NCBI GenBank assembly: GCA_026394095.1
Contig: JAPKYY010000473.1
Span: 1-5,041, forward strand
Source of the DNA: Acidobacteriota bacterium
GTDB lineage: Bacteria > Acidobacteriota > Terriglobia > Bryobacterales > Bryobacteraceae
Direction: 5' to 3'
DNA length: 5,041 bases
Shown here: positions 1 through 5,041 of the stretch, piece after piece
Layout of the letters: every line of letters begins with the position of its first letter
Position numbering within the stretch: position 1 is the stretch's first letter
The notes under the pieces: model-generated
Databases searched by the model: none
What the model was told of the DNA's origin: nothing
Seen by the model: the letters and a program-made list of their open reading frames with translations, nothing else
Program-made: the position numbers and the translations under genes

Positions 1-287
1 AGCCCCTGCGCGGCCAGATCAAGCCGCAATTCACTCAGCTTTGCACTGCGGACATAGATACTCGCACCATCTTCACCAATCTTGTACTCGACATTTTTCT
101 CCCGCAGGCGCGTCGTAAGTTGTCCCGCGTCTTCAGCCGCCATGTCCTTGAACAGTAGCTTGAAGTCTTTGTCCTTGTGATCCTGAATAAACCAGAAAAT
201 TCCACCCAGCACCACCACAAGGGCAGCGCCGATCGAAATCTTCTGACGAAGACTGAGACTGTCAAACAGTTGACGAATCTGGTTCAA
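1..287 (-). CDS. fliF: Flagellar MS-ring protein FliF, N-terminal part (runs off left edge)
   Basis: FliF forms the MS-ring in the inner membrane, the base on which the C-ring, export gate and rod assemble. The first 95 residues are visible. A short N-terminal stretch (SLSLRQKISIG, residues 10-20) leads into one membrane helix at about residues 17-35 (ALVVVLGGIFWFI). The start of the YscJ/FliF ring-building domain follows: DFKLLFKDMAAEDAG (41-55), then a YKI...IYV strand pair and ELRLDLAAQG (86-95), all typical of FliF. The start is TTG at 287-285. An in-frame TAA lies just upstream (296-294), and the first in-frame ATG (codon 49) would delete the membrane helix. A GGAGA motif at 302-298 sits 10 nt before it. 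It is the fourth gene of flgB-flgC-fliE-fliF, 44 nt after fliE. The family is usually over 500 residues, so most of the gene lies outside. Confidence 0.95.
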   Translation of the reverse strand, partial: MNQIRQLFDSLSLRQKISIGAALVVVLGGIFWFIQDHKDKDFKLLFKDMAAEDAGQLTTRLREKNVEYKIGEDGASIYVRSAKLSELRLDLAAQG

Positions 288-297
288 GGCTTGTTAT

Positions 298-302
298 TCT
301 CC
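298..302 (-). promoter_or_regulatory. Ribosome binding site for fliF (TTG start)
   Basis: GGAGA lies 10 nt before the TTG codon at 287. It supports that non-ATG start, since no in-frame ATG exists between the upstream TAA and codon 49. The same bases overlap a 6-codon reading frame (304-284) whose stop overlaps the TTG. Confidence 0.5.
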
Positions 303-331
303 ATGGCGCGTTCTCAGTTCAAGCCAAAGGC

Positions 332-646
332 TCAGATCTGCATCCTCATCACTTCCTGATAGGCCTGCATAGCCTTGTTGCGGACTTCGATGGCCAGCTC
401 AAAGGTCAACCCGGCCTTCTGGATACTGGTTGCCACTTCGTGAATGTCGGTCTGCTCGCCGTTGAGAAAAGCGCTGATCTGCTGGTTGGCGTCATTGCGG
501 GTGGATTTCACATTGCCAATCACACCTGTGAGAATGTTCTGAAACTCATTACCGGTCGCCCCTGCCTGCCCGGCAGCCGCAAGAGGCTCCACCGGCTTAA
601 CCATTTGAATGCTGCTGGCAAGCGATTTCGCAAAATTCAGATCCAT
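332..646 (-). CDS. fliE: Flagellar hook-basal body complex protein FliE
   Basis: FliE is the small protein that joins the MS-ring to the proximal rod, and it is exported early by the flagellar type III system. The product is 104 residues, the usual family size. The C-terminal half is the diagnostic part: GEQTDIHEVATSIQKAG at 63-79, then VRNKAMQAYQEVMRMQI at 88-104, matching the conserved 'RNK...AYQE(I/V)MRMQI' ending of FliE. The N-terminal third is variable and rich in Ala/Gly (residues 22-33), as expected. There is no signal peptide, which fits type III export. The ATG at 646-644 lies 4 nt after the flgC stop, and GAGGGG at 660-655 (inside the end of flgC) gives an 8-nt spacing. The tight packing implies co-transcription and probable translational coupling with flgC. 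Confidence 0.96.
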   Translation of the reverse strand: MDLNFAKSLASSIQMVKPVEPLAAAGQAGATGNEFQNILTGVIGNVKSTRNDANQQISAFLNGEQTDIHEVATSIQKAGLTFELAIEVRNKAMQAYQEVMRMQI

Positions 647-650
647 ATGC

Positions 651-1091
651 TTAGCCCCTCACCAAATCAATTGATTTAGAAATCATGTCTTTCACGGCAT
701 TCATCGCCGTCACATTGGCCCCAAAGGACCGGCTCGCATTCGTCAAATCGACCATTTCTTCGATCGGGCTGAAGTTCGGAAAACTCACATAGCCCTTCTC
801 ATCTGCATCCGGGTGGCCGGGAAGATAGCGACGGATCGGCTCGCGGTCATCCAGTTGCACTTCACTCACCGCAACACCCGTATTGGGGGCATCAAGCGAG
901 GACTGAAAAGCAGAAGAAAAGGGATGTGTAACCGAGGCAGACTGAAACACCGCATCCTGATGCCGGTACGGCCCGCCTTCTTCGGTTCGCGTGGTTTCCG
1001 AATTGGCAATATTCTGGGCGAGAAGTTCCGTTCTGAAACGCTGTGCGCTCATGCCCGAAGAGCTGACACTCAAGCTTTGAAAGAGACTCAT
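651..1091 (-). CDS. flgC: Flagellar basal-body rod protein FlgC
   Basis: FlgC is a proximal rod subunit, built onto FliE/FlgB after export through the flagellar type III gate. The product is 146 residues, within the family range (about 130-150). Two hallmarks are visible. The N-terminal rod signature has SGMSAQRFR...NIANSETTRT followed by GGPYRH (residues 12-44), and GGPYR is characteristic of FlgC. The C-terminal coiled-coil segment at 108-146 includes SPIEEMVDLTNASRSFGANV and MNAVKDMISKSIDL. Between them is YVSFPNFSP, the usual linker. The ATG at 1091-1089 shares its A with the flgB stop (TAATG), a standard sign of translational coupling. AAAGGA at 1109-1104 is a distant possible ribosome site, so re-initiation after flgB is more likely. 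No frameshift or missing segment is seen. Confidence 0.97.
   Translation of the reverse strand: MSLFQSLSVSSSGMSAQRFRTELLAQNIANSETTRTEEGGPYRHQDAVFQSASVTHPFSSAFQSSLDAPNTGVAVSEVQLDDREPIRRYLPGHPDADEKGYVSFPNFSPIEEMVDLTNASRSFGANVTAMNAVKDMISKSIDLVRG
655..660 (-). promoter_or_regulatory. Ribosome binding site for fliE, inside the 3' end of flgC
   Basis: GAGGGG is placed 8 nt before the fliE ATG and overlaps the last codons of flgC. It confirms the ATG at 646 and suggests that flgC translation keeps this site accessible. Confidence 0.6.
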
Positions 1092-1426
1092 TATCCGCGT
1101 GCATCCTTTATGGCCAGACGGATGTCGCGGGCTTCTCCCTTGAGCATCTGACTGACAAAATTGAATCGAAGTGCATTCTCACTCAACAACCGCATCTCGC
1201 GATCCATGCTCACGTTGTTGCCGTCGTTCTTGGTCTTCAAGCCTTCCGGCTCAATTACGTTTGGAGCTTCCCCGGCAACCAGCGACTGGAATTCGAAGTT
1301 GAAGTCGATATCCTTCGTCCGGTAACCAGGGGTATCCACGTTGGCGATGTTGGAGGAAACAAGCTTCTGACGATCTGCCAGAAGATCGAGGTAATGCGAC
1401 ATGCGTCCAGAGATGGGATCAAACAT
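1091..1426 (-). CDS. flgB: Flagellar basal-body rod protein FlgB
   Basis: FlgB is a proximal rod subunit and the first gene of this operon. The product is 111 residues, somewhat short for the family (about 115-140), mainly because the central segment is compact. The N-terminal rod motif is clear: LLADRQKLVSSNIANVDTPGYR at 15-36 (key residues N26, N29, D31, T32, P33, G34, Y35). Next comes the second FlgB motif, DGNNVSMDREM (68-78), and a C-terminal helix from about 83 that ends IRLAIKDARG. The ATG at 1426 has AGAGG at 1439-1435, 8 nt upstream, a good ribosome site. Met9 (ATG at 1402) is an in-frame alternative with a poorly spaced GGA. A sigma-54-like promoter at 1456-1441 would start RNA only about 4 nt before the chosen ATG, so the start or the promoter may need revision. 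Confidence 0.96.
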   Translation of the reverse strand: MFDPISGRMSHYLDLLADRQKLVSSNIANVDTPGYRTKDIDFNFEFQSLVAGEAPNVIEPEGLKTKNDGNNVSMDREMRLLSENALRFNFVSQMLKGEARDIRLAIKDARG

Positions 1427-1434
1427 ACGCAGAA

Positions 1435-1439
1435 CCTCT
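1435..1439 (-). promoter_or_regulatory. Ribosome binding site for flgB
   Basis: AGAGG lies 8 nt before the flgB ATG, ideal spacing. It falls between the -12 element and the predicted start point of the sigma-54-like promoter, so it would be absent from RNA made by that promoter. Confidence 0.55.
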
Positions 1440-1440
1440 A

Positions 1441-1456
1441 TGCAAGCACCTTGCCA
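1441..1456 (-). promoter_or_regulatory. Candidate sigma-54 (RpoN) -24/-12 promoter of the flgBC-fliEF operon
   Basis: The - strand reads TGGCAAGGTGCTTGCA. It has TGGCA and TTGCA blocks with GG and GC exactly 10 bp apart, as sigma-54 requires (consensus TGGCAC-N5-TTGCA; one mismatch, A for C at the sixth base). With C1442 as -12, transcription would begin near position 1430. Sigma-54 control of rod and ring genes is well known in other motile bacteria, and the site sits just before the first gene of the operon. Against it, the predicted start point leaves only about 4 nt before the flgB ATG. No activator gene is in the window. Confidence 0.55.
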
Positions 1457-1493
1457 AACTCAAATAGGGGGGTAGAAACGAAGTCGAGAACCG

Positions 1494-1515
1494 AAAACTG
1501 GCAATATATTGCCAG
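1494..1515 (-). terminator. 18-bp perfect palindrome followed by TTTT: possible weak terminator or operator
   Basis: CTGGCAATATATTGCCAG (1498-1515) is a perfect inverted repeat. As RNA it can fold into a 7-bp stem with a TATA loop. On the - strand it is followed by TTTT (1497-1494), and it begins 23 nt after the stop of the cysteine-cluster gene, so it could end that transcript before flgB. The stem has only 4 G-C pairs and the T run is short, so termination would be weak. On the + strand no T run follows. Its centre lies about 77 bp upstream of the predicted sigma-54 start point, so a binding site for a dimeric regulator or activator is an equal possibility. Confidence 0.45.
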
Positions 1516-1538
1516 GTGTGTTCAAAAACAGGCGCTAG

Positions 1539-1970
1539 CTATTCGTAGGCATCGGGATATTTCTCCCGCATTTCGTTGGCAATCTCCATCGCTGTTCCAA
1601 TCTGAATCAGCGGACCCTGCCCAATCCCAGGGCACCAGCTCCCGGTCTTCTTCCAGGCTTGACGGTCCTCCACCAATTCTGGCCAAAACGGAAACAAGCG
1701 GCACTGGACAGGCTTGACCGGGTGGATTCCGCAACCACCCTCGTTGAGGAAAGGGCATTGCCTGGACTTGCCCCTCGGCTTGCGCACCCGCCGCATATGT
1801 CGGGTGCGATAGATGTACTGGGCCTCAAAGTCGGCCTGTTCCATATTGAGAAATCGGGCAGCCGAACTCACGTCTTCTTCAGTGAGATAAACGTAGCCGG
1901 AAACCTCGCAACATTTGCGACAGCCGGGTTGGCATTCGAATCGAAGCCCCAAATTTGGATCTAACGCCAC
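1539..1970 (-). CDS. YkgJ-family cysteine-cluster protein (CxxxCxxCC)
   Basis: This is a small soluble protein, 143 residues from the chosen start, of the YkgJ/UPF0153 zinc- or iron-binding cysteine-cluster family. The biochemical role of the family is not settled. Visible features are ECQPGCRKCCE with C13, C17, C20 and C21, then CPFL at 72-75, GCGIHPVKPVQCRLFPFWP at 79-97 (C80, H83, C90), and WCPGIG at 112-117 (C113). These eight cysteines are the likely metal ligands. There is no signal peptide or membrane segment. The start is uncertain. GTG at 1970 gives MALDPNLGLRFEC, like the short N-termini I expect in this family. TTG at 1988 would add six residues but has no ribosome site. An in-frame TAA at 2005-2003 blocks anything longer, and no ATG is available. 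It reads toward flgB across a 112-nt gap and is divergent from the gene at 2006. Confidence 0.85.
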   Translation of the reverse strand: MALDPNLGLRFECQPGCRKCCEVSGYVYLTEEDVSSAARFLNMEQADFEAQYIYRTRHMRRVRKPRGKSRQCPFLNEGGCGIHPVKPVQCRLFPFWPELVEDRQAWKKTGSWCPGIGQGPLIQIGTAMEIANEMREKYPDAYE

Positions 1971-1972
1971 GC

Positions 1973-2005
1973 AACACCAGCGTAGCAATGGTGTTAGATG
2001 GTGTT
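1973..2005. repeat. Three 7-bp half-sites (TGGTGTT) in the divergent spacer: candidate operator
   Basis: AACACCA at 1973-1979 is the reverse complement of TGGTGTT, which occurs at 1989-1995 and 1999-2005. The last two are part of a direct repeat of ATGGTGTTA (1988-1996 and 1998-2006) with a 10-bp period, about one helical turn. The array fills the 35-bp space between the divergent starts at 1970 and 2006, where a shared regulator could bind. No recognisable -35/-10 pair was found here. A chance duplication is possible. Confidence 0.35.
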
Positions 2006-4447
2006 ATGCGCAATTTCGTTTTCTCCCTGTCGCTGGCTGCAATCCTTCAGGCACAAGCCCCTACGGCCCCTGTCTTGCAGCCCCGGGGAGTCGTAAATGC
2101 GTTTTCGCAACTCCCGGCCCCGGCAGTGGTCGGCCAGGGAGGCTTGATTCATATCAATGGCATCAATCTGGCCCCGCCCGAGGGCTGGAAATCCGATTCG
2201 CTGCCCCTCCCAACCCAATTTGGCGACCCTGCGGTTCAAGTCCTGATCAACAACCGGCCAGCCCCGATCGTAGAAGCAAGCCCGTCACGAATCGTTGCAC
2301 AAGTACCGCTCGAAACCCCCAATGGACAGGTCAACCTGGTTGTGCGTCGCGGCGACCAGTCATCGCGACCGGTGCGACTTCAGGTACAGAACCTGGCCCC
2401 CGCAATCAAATCGGGCAACGCAAGCGGCTTCGGGCCGGCAGCAAATGATGGCAGCGACGGCACCCTGCGCCTGCGAGCAACCTCTCTGGGCCCTACAGAC
2501 CCTCGCGTTCCCACGGGTGAGGCAGCATCCGACCCCGCAACGCCTCGCGCAGCGATCAGCGTCTTTGTGGGCGGTATCCAGGCCGAAACCACAGCAAGCT
2601 ATTCCACCACAACCCCAGGTGAATTCGTTCTCGAAGTGAAGACCCCAACTGGAGCAAAGAACGGAGACGCCGTCCTTCTGATCGCCAATAACGCCGAGGC
2701 GAATCTGTTGACCATGGATCGCGGCCCGAGAGAATCTGAAATCACTTTTATTCCTTTGCCGGCCGGAAGCCCTGACCTCAGAAATCTGCGCTCCAGCGAC
2801 GTCAATGGTCTATTCCTCAATGCCAATGCAGTGCGCGGAACCGATACCTGCTATCCGAGTTACCGCATCGACATTCGCAAAAAGGAATTTTTAAAAGTAG
2901 ATGGCTGTTTAACGACTGCCCAGGCCCAGGCTGTCACTCCGTTTGTTGACGGTGTCGGTTCTGCCAATTTTGCAGCCTTCGAGGGCCCATTCAAGGGCAC
3001 AGCACAACCGGGCCAGCCTGCCCCTGTCAGCGACAAAGTCAGAATCTTCCGCCCGGGATCGAACACTCCAGTTTTGGCAACATTGCCTGAATCTGCAGCC
3101 AACCTCAACGGAGTAGCTGGCGGCGATTTTGTCGCTGTTGTACAAGGCACAGCTGGAGCACCCGGCAAAGCTTACCGGATCGATTCTGAAACCGGGGCAG
3201 TCGAAGAGCAGGCAGCCGCCGGAGGCGGAGCTGGTGGAGGTGTGAATCTCCAGGGCCTGCTCCAGCGCTTCCAGAACATCGACCTCGGAGACGGCGTCAA
3301 CAAGCTCTTAAGCGGCGTGGCTCAGCTGAACAACCAATTCGTGATAACCGTGGGCGACAACATTGAAAACCCCACCAAGGCCAAAGTTGCTGTTCTCTCA
3401 GCTCAAGGCGATATCGTAAGCCAGCGTGAATTGCCCTCAGGCTGGCTTCCGATCGTGGCACCAGCCCCACAGCAACAACCTGGTGGCCCCGGGGGACTTC
3501 CCGGCGGACTTGCCGCTCTCCGCACACCCACTCCCTTCTATATGGATGCGCAAACCCGCAACTACTATGTAGCCGTGCGCAATGCAGAAGGCAATCATGG
3601 CTTCGCCTATTTCCCGCCTGAAGGCCCCTCGCAGAGCATCCCTTTACCCGAGACCTGGTTCTTCGCCGGTTGCGTCCCCAACATCCCCGTCTTTAATCTG
3701 GAACTCTCACGCGGAATCGCACTGCTGGGTGCCCGCTCGGAAGATCGAACATTCAAAAACCCCTGCACGGCCGATGGCTTCATGCTCTTCGATCTGGCGG
3801 CCAGACGCTTTCAGGCTGTGACTCTGCCGGGTGCCGGTAAATTCAACGCCTCCGGTGGAGCCGACGAGCTAAACGACTTTCTTATTGGCTCAAATGTCGA
3901 CCCGGCCAACCGCAACACCTCCGACACCTTTTATGCACTCGATGGAGTCAATGCCACTGTTTTCCGCTTCGACTTGCCGCAAGGCGTAAGCAACTTCTCA
4001 GGTGGCGCCCGGGTACCGGCCCTCAACCTGATCGTGGCACAGGCCAACAATCGCATCAATGGAGATGCCGGCCTGATTCTCTTCGATCTGGAGCGCACAG
4101 AATCCCGCCTCCTCCCCACCCCGGAGGGCTTCGCCGCAGTGAACTTCCTCGGGGTGCTCCCCTCGATTCGCCGTGTCGTTGCCCGAGGCACTCGCACAGG
4201 CAATGCCGGTACACAGATCCTGGTCTACAATCTTGAAAACGGAGACCTCGAGATCATCCCCAACCCGGAAGGGATCGCCTGGATCGGCTCGCCAATTGTT
4301 CAGCAACAGCCGGGACAACCGGGCCAGCCGGGACAACAGGCGGTGAACCTGCCCGTTCGTCTAAACGCCAAATCCAACAGCGTCGAAGCAATTGTCTTCG
4401 GCGAAGACCGCAGACAGAAGGGCGTTGTTGTGATCCGCGTGAACTGA
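2006..4447 (+). CDS. Secreted protein with Solibacter-type Ig-like module (TIGR03437-like) and predicted beta-propeller
   Basis: The product is 813 residues and its function is unknown. A signal peptide is visible: MRN, hydrophobic FVFSLSLAAIL (4-14), then QAQA with likely cleavage after A18. Residues about 29-131 (VVNAFSQ, IHINGINLAPP, RIVAQVPLETPNG) and 135-230 (LRLRATSLGP, VPTGEAASDP, VKTPTGAKNGDAV) match the two halves of the module known from Solibacter proteins. From about 280 onward, strand motifs such as YRIDI (286), FMLFDL (592), TFYALD (641), LILFDL (690) and ILVYNL (738) recur, with a 48-49 residue period at the end, as in a beta-propeller. Gly/Pro-rich inserts occur at about 403-413, 489-504 and 768-778. 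Cysteines 282/301 and 556/587 may form disulfides after export. ATG2006 is chosen because ATG1988 or TTG1955 would put extra, partly acidic residues before the signal peptide. The ribosome site is weak (GGTGTT). The neighbours do not suggest a role. Confidence 0.85.
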   Translation: MRNFVFSLSLAAILQAQAPTAPVLQPRGVVNAFSQLPAPAVVGQGGLIHINGINLAPPEGWKSDSLPLPTQFGDPAVQVLINNRPAPIVEASPSRIVAQVPLETPNGQVNLVVRRGDQSSRPVRLQVQNLAPAIKSGNASGFGPAANDGSDGTLRLRATSLGPTDPRVPTGEAASDPATPRAAISVFVGGIQAETTASYSTTTPGEFVLEVKTPTGAKNGDAVLLIANNAEANLLTMDRGPRESEITFIPLPAGSPDLRNLRSSDVNGLFLNANAVRGTDTCYPSYRIDIRKKEFLKVDGCLTTAQAQAVTPFVDGVGSANFAAFEGPFKGTAQPGQPAPVSDKVRIFRPGSNTPVLATLPESAANLNGVAGGDFVAVVQGTAGAPGKAYRIDSETGAVEEQAAAGGGAGGGVNLQGLLQRFQNIDLGDGVNKLLSGVAQLNNQFVITVGDNIENPTKAKVAVLSAQGDIVSQRELPSGWLPIVAPAPQQQPGGPGGLPGGLAALRTPTPFYMDAQTRNYYVAVRNAEGNHGFAYFPPEGPSQSIPLPETWFFAGCVPNIPVFNLELSRGIALLGARSEDRTFKNPCTADGFMLFDLAARRFQAVTLPGAGKFNASGGADELNDFLIGSNVDPANRNTSDTFYALDGVNATVFRFDLPQGVSNFSGGARVPALNLIVAQANNRINGDAGLILFDLERTESRLLPTPEGFAAVNFLGVLPSIRRVVARGTRTGNAGTQILVYNLENGDLEIIPNPEGIAWIGSPIVQQQPGQPGQPGQQAVNLPVRLNAKSNSVEAIVFGEDRRQKGVVVIRVN
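4307..4341 (+). repeat. Short tandem 9-nt repeat encoding Gln-Pro-Gly units
   Basis: About three in-frame 9-nt units (CAGCCGGGA, CAACCGGGC, CAGCCGGGA), plus a fourth degraded one, encode (QPG)3 followed by QQA near residues 768-779 of the secreted protein. A 13-bp block, CAGCCGGGACAAC, is repeated exactly at 4307 and 4325 (18-bp period). It resembles a slippage-prone collagen-like spacer placed in a loop of the predicted propeller. Confidence 0.7.
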
Positions 4448-4461
4448 TGTGTTGATGGGCC

Positions 4462-5041
4462 TTAAGCGCTCACGTAGGGCCCGAAGCGCGCCGTTACACG
4501 ATCCGATTCGTCCGTATTGGAAGTGATCAGGATCTCGTAGCTGGCGCCACCGGGCGCCACCCGAATCACGACGTGGCCGAGGTTAGACTTTACTTGACTC
4601 AGCCGCCGGATGGCAATCTTCGCTTCATTCTTGAGCGCGGTTGAAAAAATGTCTCGCGGGCCCGGATAGAGTTCCTGACTCAGCATGTTGTGCAACGCAG
4701 GCATTGTGGGGTGGGCGGAATCCCAGGCATGGATGATGAATGCTCGCGGCCGCAAAGCGCGAACCACATCCGGCCCGGTGGAATCAATGTATCCATGATG
4801 GCTGGCAAGAGCAACGTCGACGGGCCCAACCACTTTTGCTGCCGCCGTCTCAATGTTGCGCCATGCGGGAGTGCCGTATGCGCTGCCATCGCAGAGGTCC
4901 CCGCCATGGAAGTAATCAAAAGCGCCATAACGAATCCTGATTCCGCCTGAGCACATGTTTTCAGATGGGTAGTCGCCGGGCTTCAGCGTTTTGAGATCCG
5001 GGAATGTTGCCTTAAACTCTTCACCCTTCCCGGTCCAAAGC
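4462..5041 (-). CDS. ComEC/Rec2-like metallo-beta-lactamase-fold hydrolase, C-terminal part (runs off right edge)
   Basis: The frame is open from the window edge, so the N-terminus and the HxHxDH metal motif lie outside. 192 residues are visible. YGAFDYFHGGDL (38-49 of the visible part) holds the motif-4 aspartate, D48. PVDVALASHHG (73-83) is the SHHG motif with the last metal-binding histidine, as in the hydrolase domain of ComEC and its stand-alone relatives. RPRAFIIHAWDSAHPT (97-112) follows, as in that group. A C-terminal extension of about 70 residues (GHVVIRVAPGG, then GPYVSA at the end) resembles a tail seen on stand-alone bacterial members. No ComEC membrane helices are seen, but the missing part could hold them. 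The substrate is unknown: phosphodiester cleavage is the best family-level guess. The Met at 4956 is internal, not the start, because matching sequence (FPDLKTLKPGDYPSEN) continues upstream. It converges with the gene ending at 4447. Confidence 0.85.
   Translation of the reverse strand, partial: LWTGKGEEFKATFPDLKTLKPGDYPSENMCSGGIRIRYGAFDYFHGGDLCDGSAYGTPAWRNIETAAAKVVGPVDVALASHHGYIDSTGPDVVRALRPRAFIIHAWDSAHPTMPALHNMLSQELYPGPRDIFSTALKNEAKIAIRRLSQVKSNLGHVVIRVAPGGASYEILITSNTDESDRVTARFGPYVSA
4542..4559. repeat. GC-rich inverted repeat in the 3' part of the hydrolase gene
   Basis: TGGCGCC, a 4-nt ACCG loop, then GGCGCCA form a perfect 7-bp stem. It is inside coding sequence (the VAPGGA region) and lies about 95 nt beyond the stop of the convergent + strand gene. 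No T run follows on either strand, so it is recorded only as a possible RNA structure. Confidence 0.4.

Noticed and set aside
282..323. Direct repeat CTTGAAC at 288-282 and 323-317 around the fliF start.
   Set aside because: It is only 7 bp with no further similarity, so chance is the simplest explanation.
813..1151. A 112-codon open frame on the + strand opposite flgC.
   Set aside because: It lies antisense to a clearly conserved gene, has no ribosome site, and its product resembles no family I know. Similar antisense frames over fliF, fliE, the cysteine-cluster gene and the large secreted gene were dropped for the same reason.
1499..1514. The palindrome read as a second sigma-54 promoter (TGGCA...TTGC).
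   Set aside because: The distance between GG and GC is 9 bp, not the strictly required 10.
1955..2005. A longer start (TTG1955 or ATG1988) for the secreted protein.
   Set aside because: It would place 17 or 6 extra residues, including Asp, before an otherwise complete signal peptide and would overlap the divergent gene. ATG2006 gives a normal signal peptide.
1971..2050. Sigma-70 type -35/-10 promoters for the divergent genes.
   Set aside because: Candidates such as TTGCGC with a 17-bp gap to CATTGC, or TTGGAT with a 22-bp gap to TAGCAA, have poor -10 boxes or wrong spacing.
4457..4483. GGGCC/GGCCC inverted repeat as a terminator for the secreted protein gene.
   Set aside because: The stem is 5 bp with a 17-nt loop and no T run, too weak to call.
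4542..4559. GC-rich hairpin as a terminator for the + strand gene.
   Set aside because: No T run follows, and it is explained by Ala-Pro-Gly-Gly-Ala codons in the hydrolase gene.

Overview
The window looks like chromosomal DNA from an acidobacterium of the Solibacter/Bryobacter type. The main reason is the long + strand gene. Its secreted product opens with the two-part Ig-like module known from Solibacter proteins (TIGR03437-like: a VVNA start, an AQVP motif, then an 'ATSLGP...PTGEAA' half). The compact CxxxCxxCC protein and the ComEC-like hydrolase around it fit the same group. This placement is inferred from remembered family features, not from a search.

Layout. Positions 1-1426, all on the - strand, hold the start of a flagellar basal-body operon in the order flgB, flgC, fliE, fliF, with fliF running off the left edge. 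The genes are tightly packed: flgB and flgC overlap by one base (TAATG), flgC and fliE are 4 nt apart, and fliE and fliF are 44 nt apart with fliF using a TTG start. Together they encode two proximal rod subunits (FlgB, FlgC), the rod-to-ring junction protein (FliE) and the MS-ring (FliF), which are early parts of the motor. Upstream of flgB, positions 1427-1538 carry a strong match to a sigma-54 (-24/-12) promoter and an 18-bp perfect palindrome followed by TTTT.

Positions 1539-1970 (-) encode a small zinc/iron-binding-type protein of the YkgJ cysteine-cluster family. It is divergent from the + strand gene at 2006-4447. The 35-bp spacer between them contains three copies of a 7-bp half-site. 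The large gene encodes an exported protein of about 813 residues: signal peptide, Solibacter Ig-like module, then a region with a repeat period near 49 residues that looks like a beta-propeller, interrupted by Gly/Pro/Gln-rich inserts. Its function is unknown.

Positions 4462-5041 (-) hold the C-terminal part of a ComEC/Rec2-like metallo-beta-lactamase-fold hydrolase that runs off the right edge. It converges on the large gene with only 14 nt between stop codons.

The flagellar genes work together. The three genes to their right show no clear functional link to them, so the window appears to span the promoter-side boundary of a flagellar cluster. I saw no mobile element, CRISPR array, tRNA or rRNA. 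The points most worth checking are the sigma-54 promoter and its conflict with the flgB start, the palindrome, the half-sites in the divergent spacer, and the architecture of the large secreted protein.
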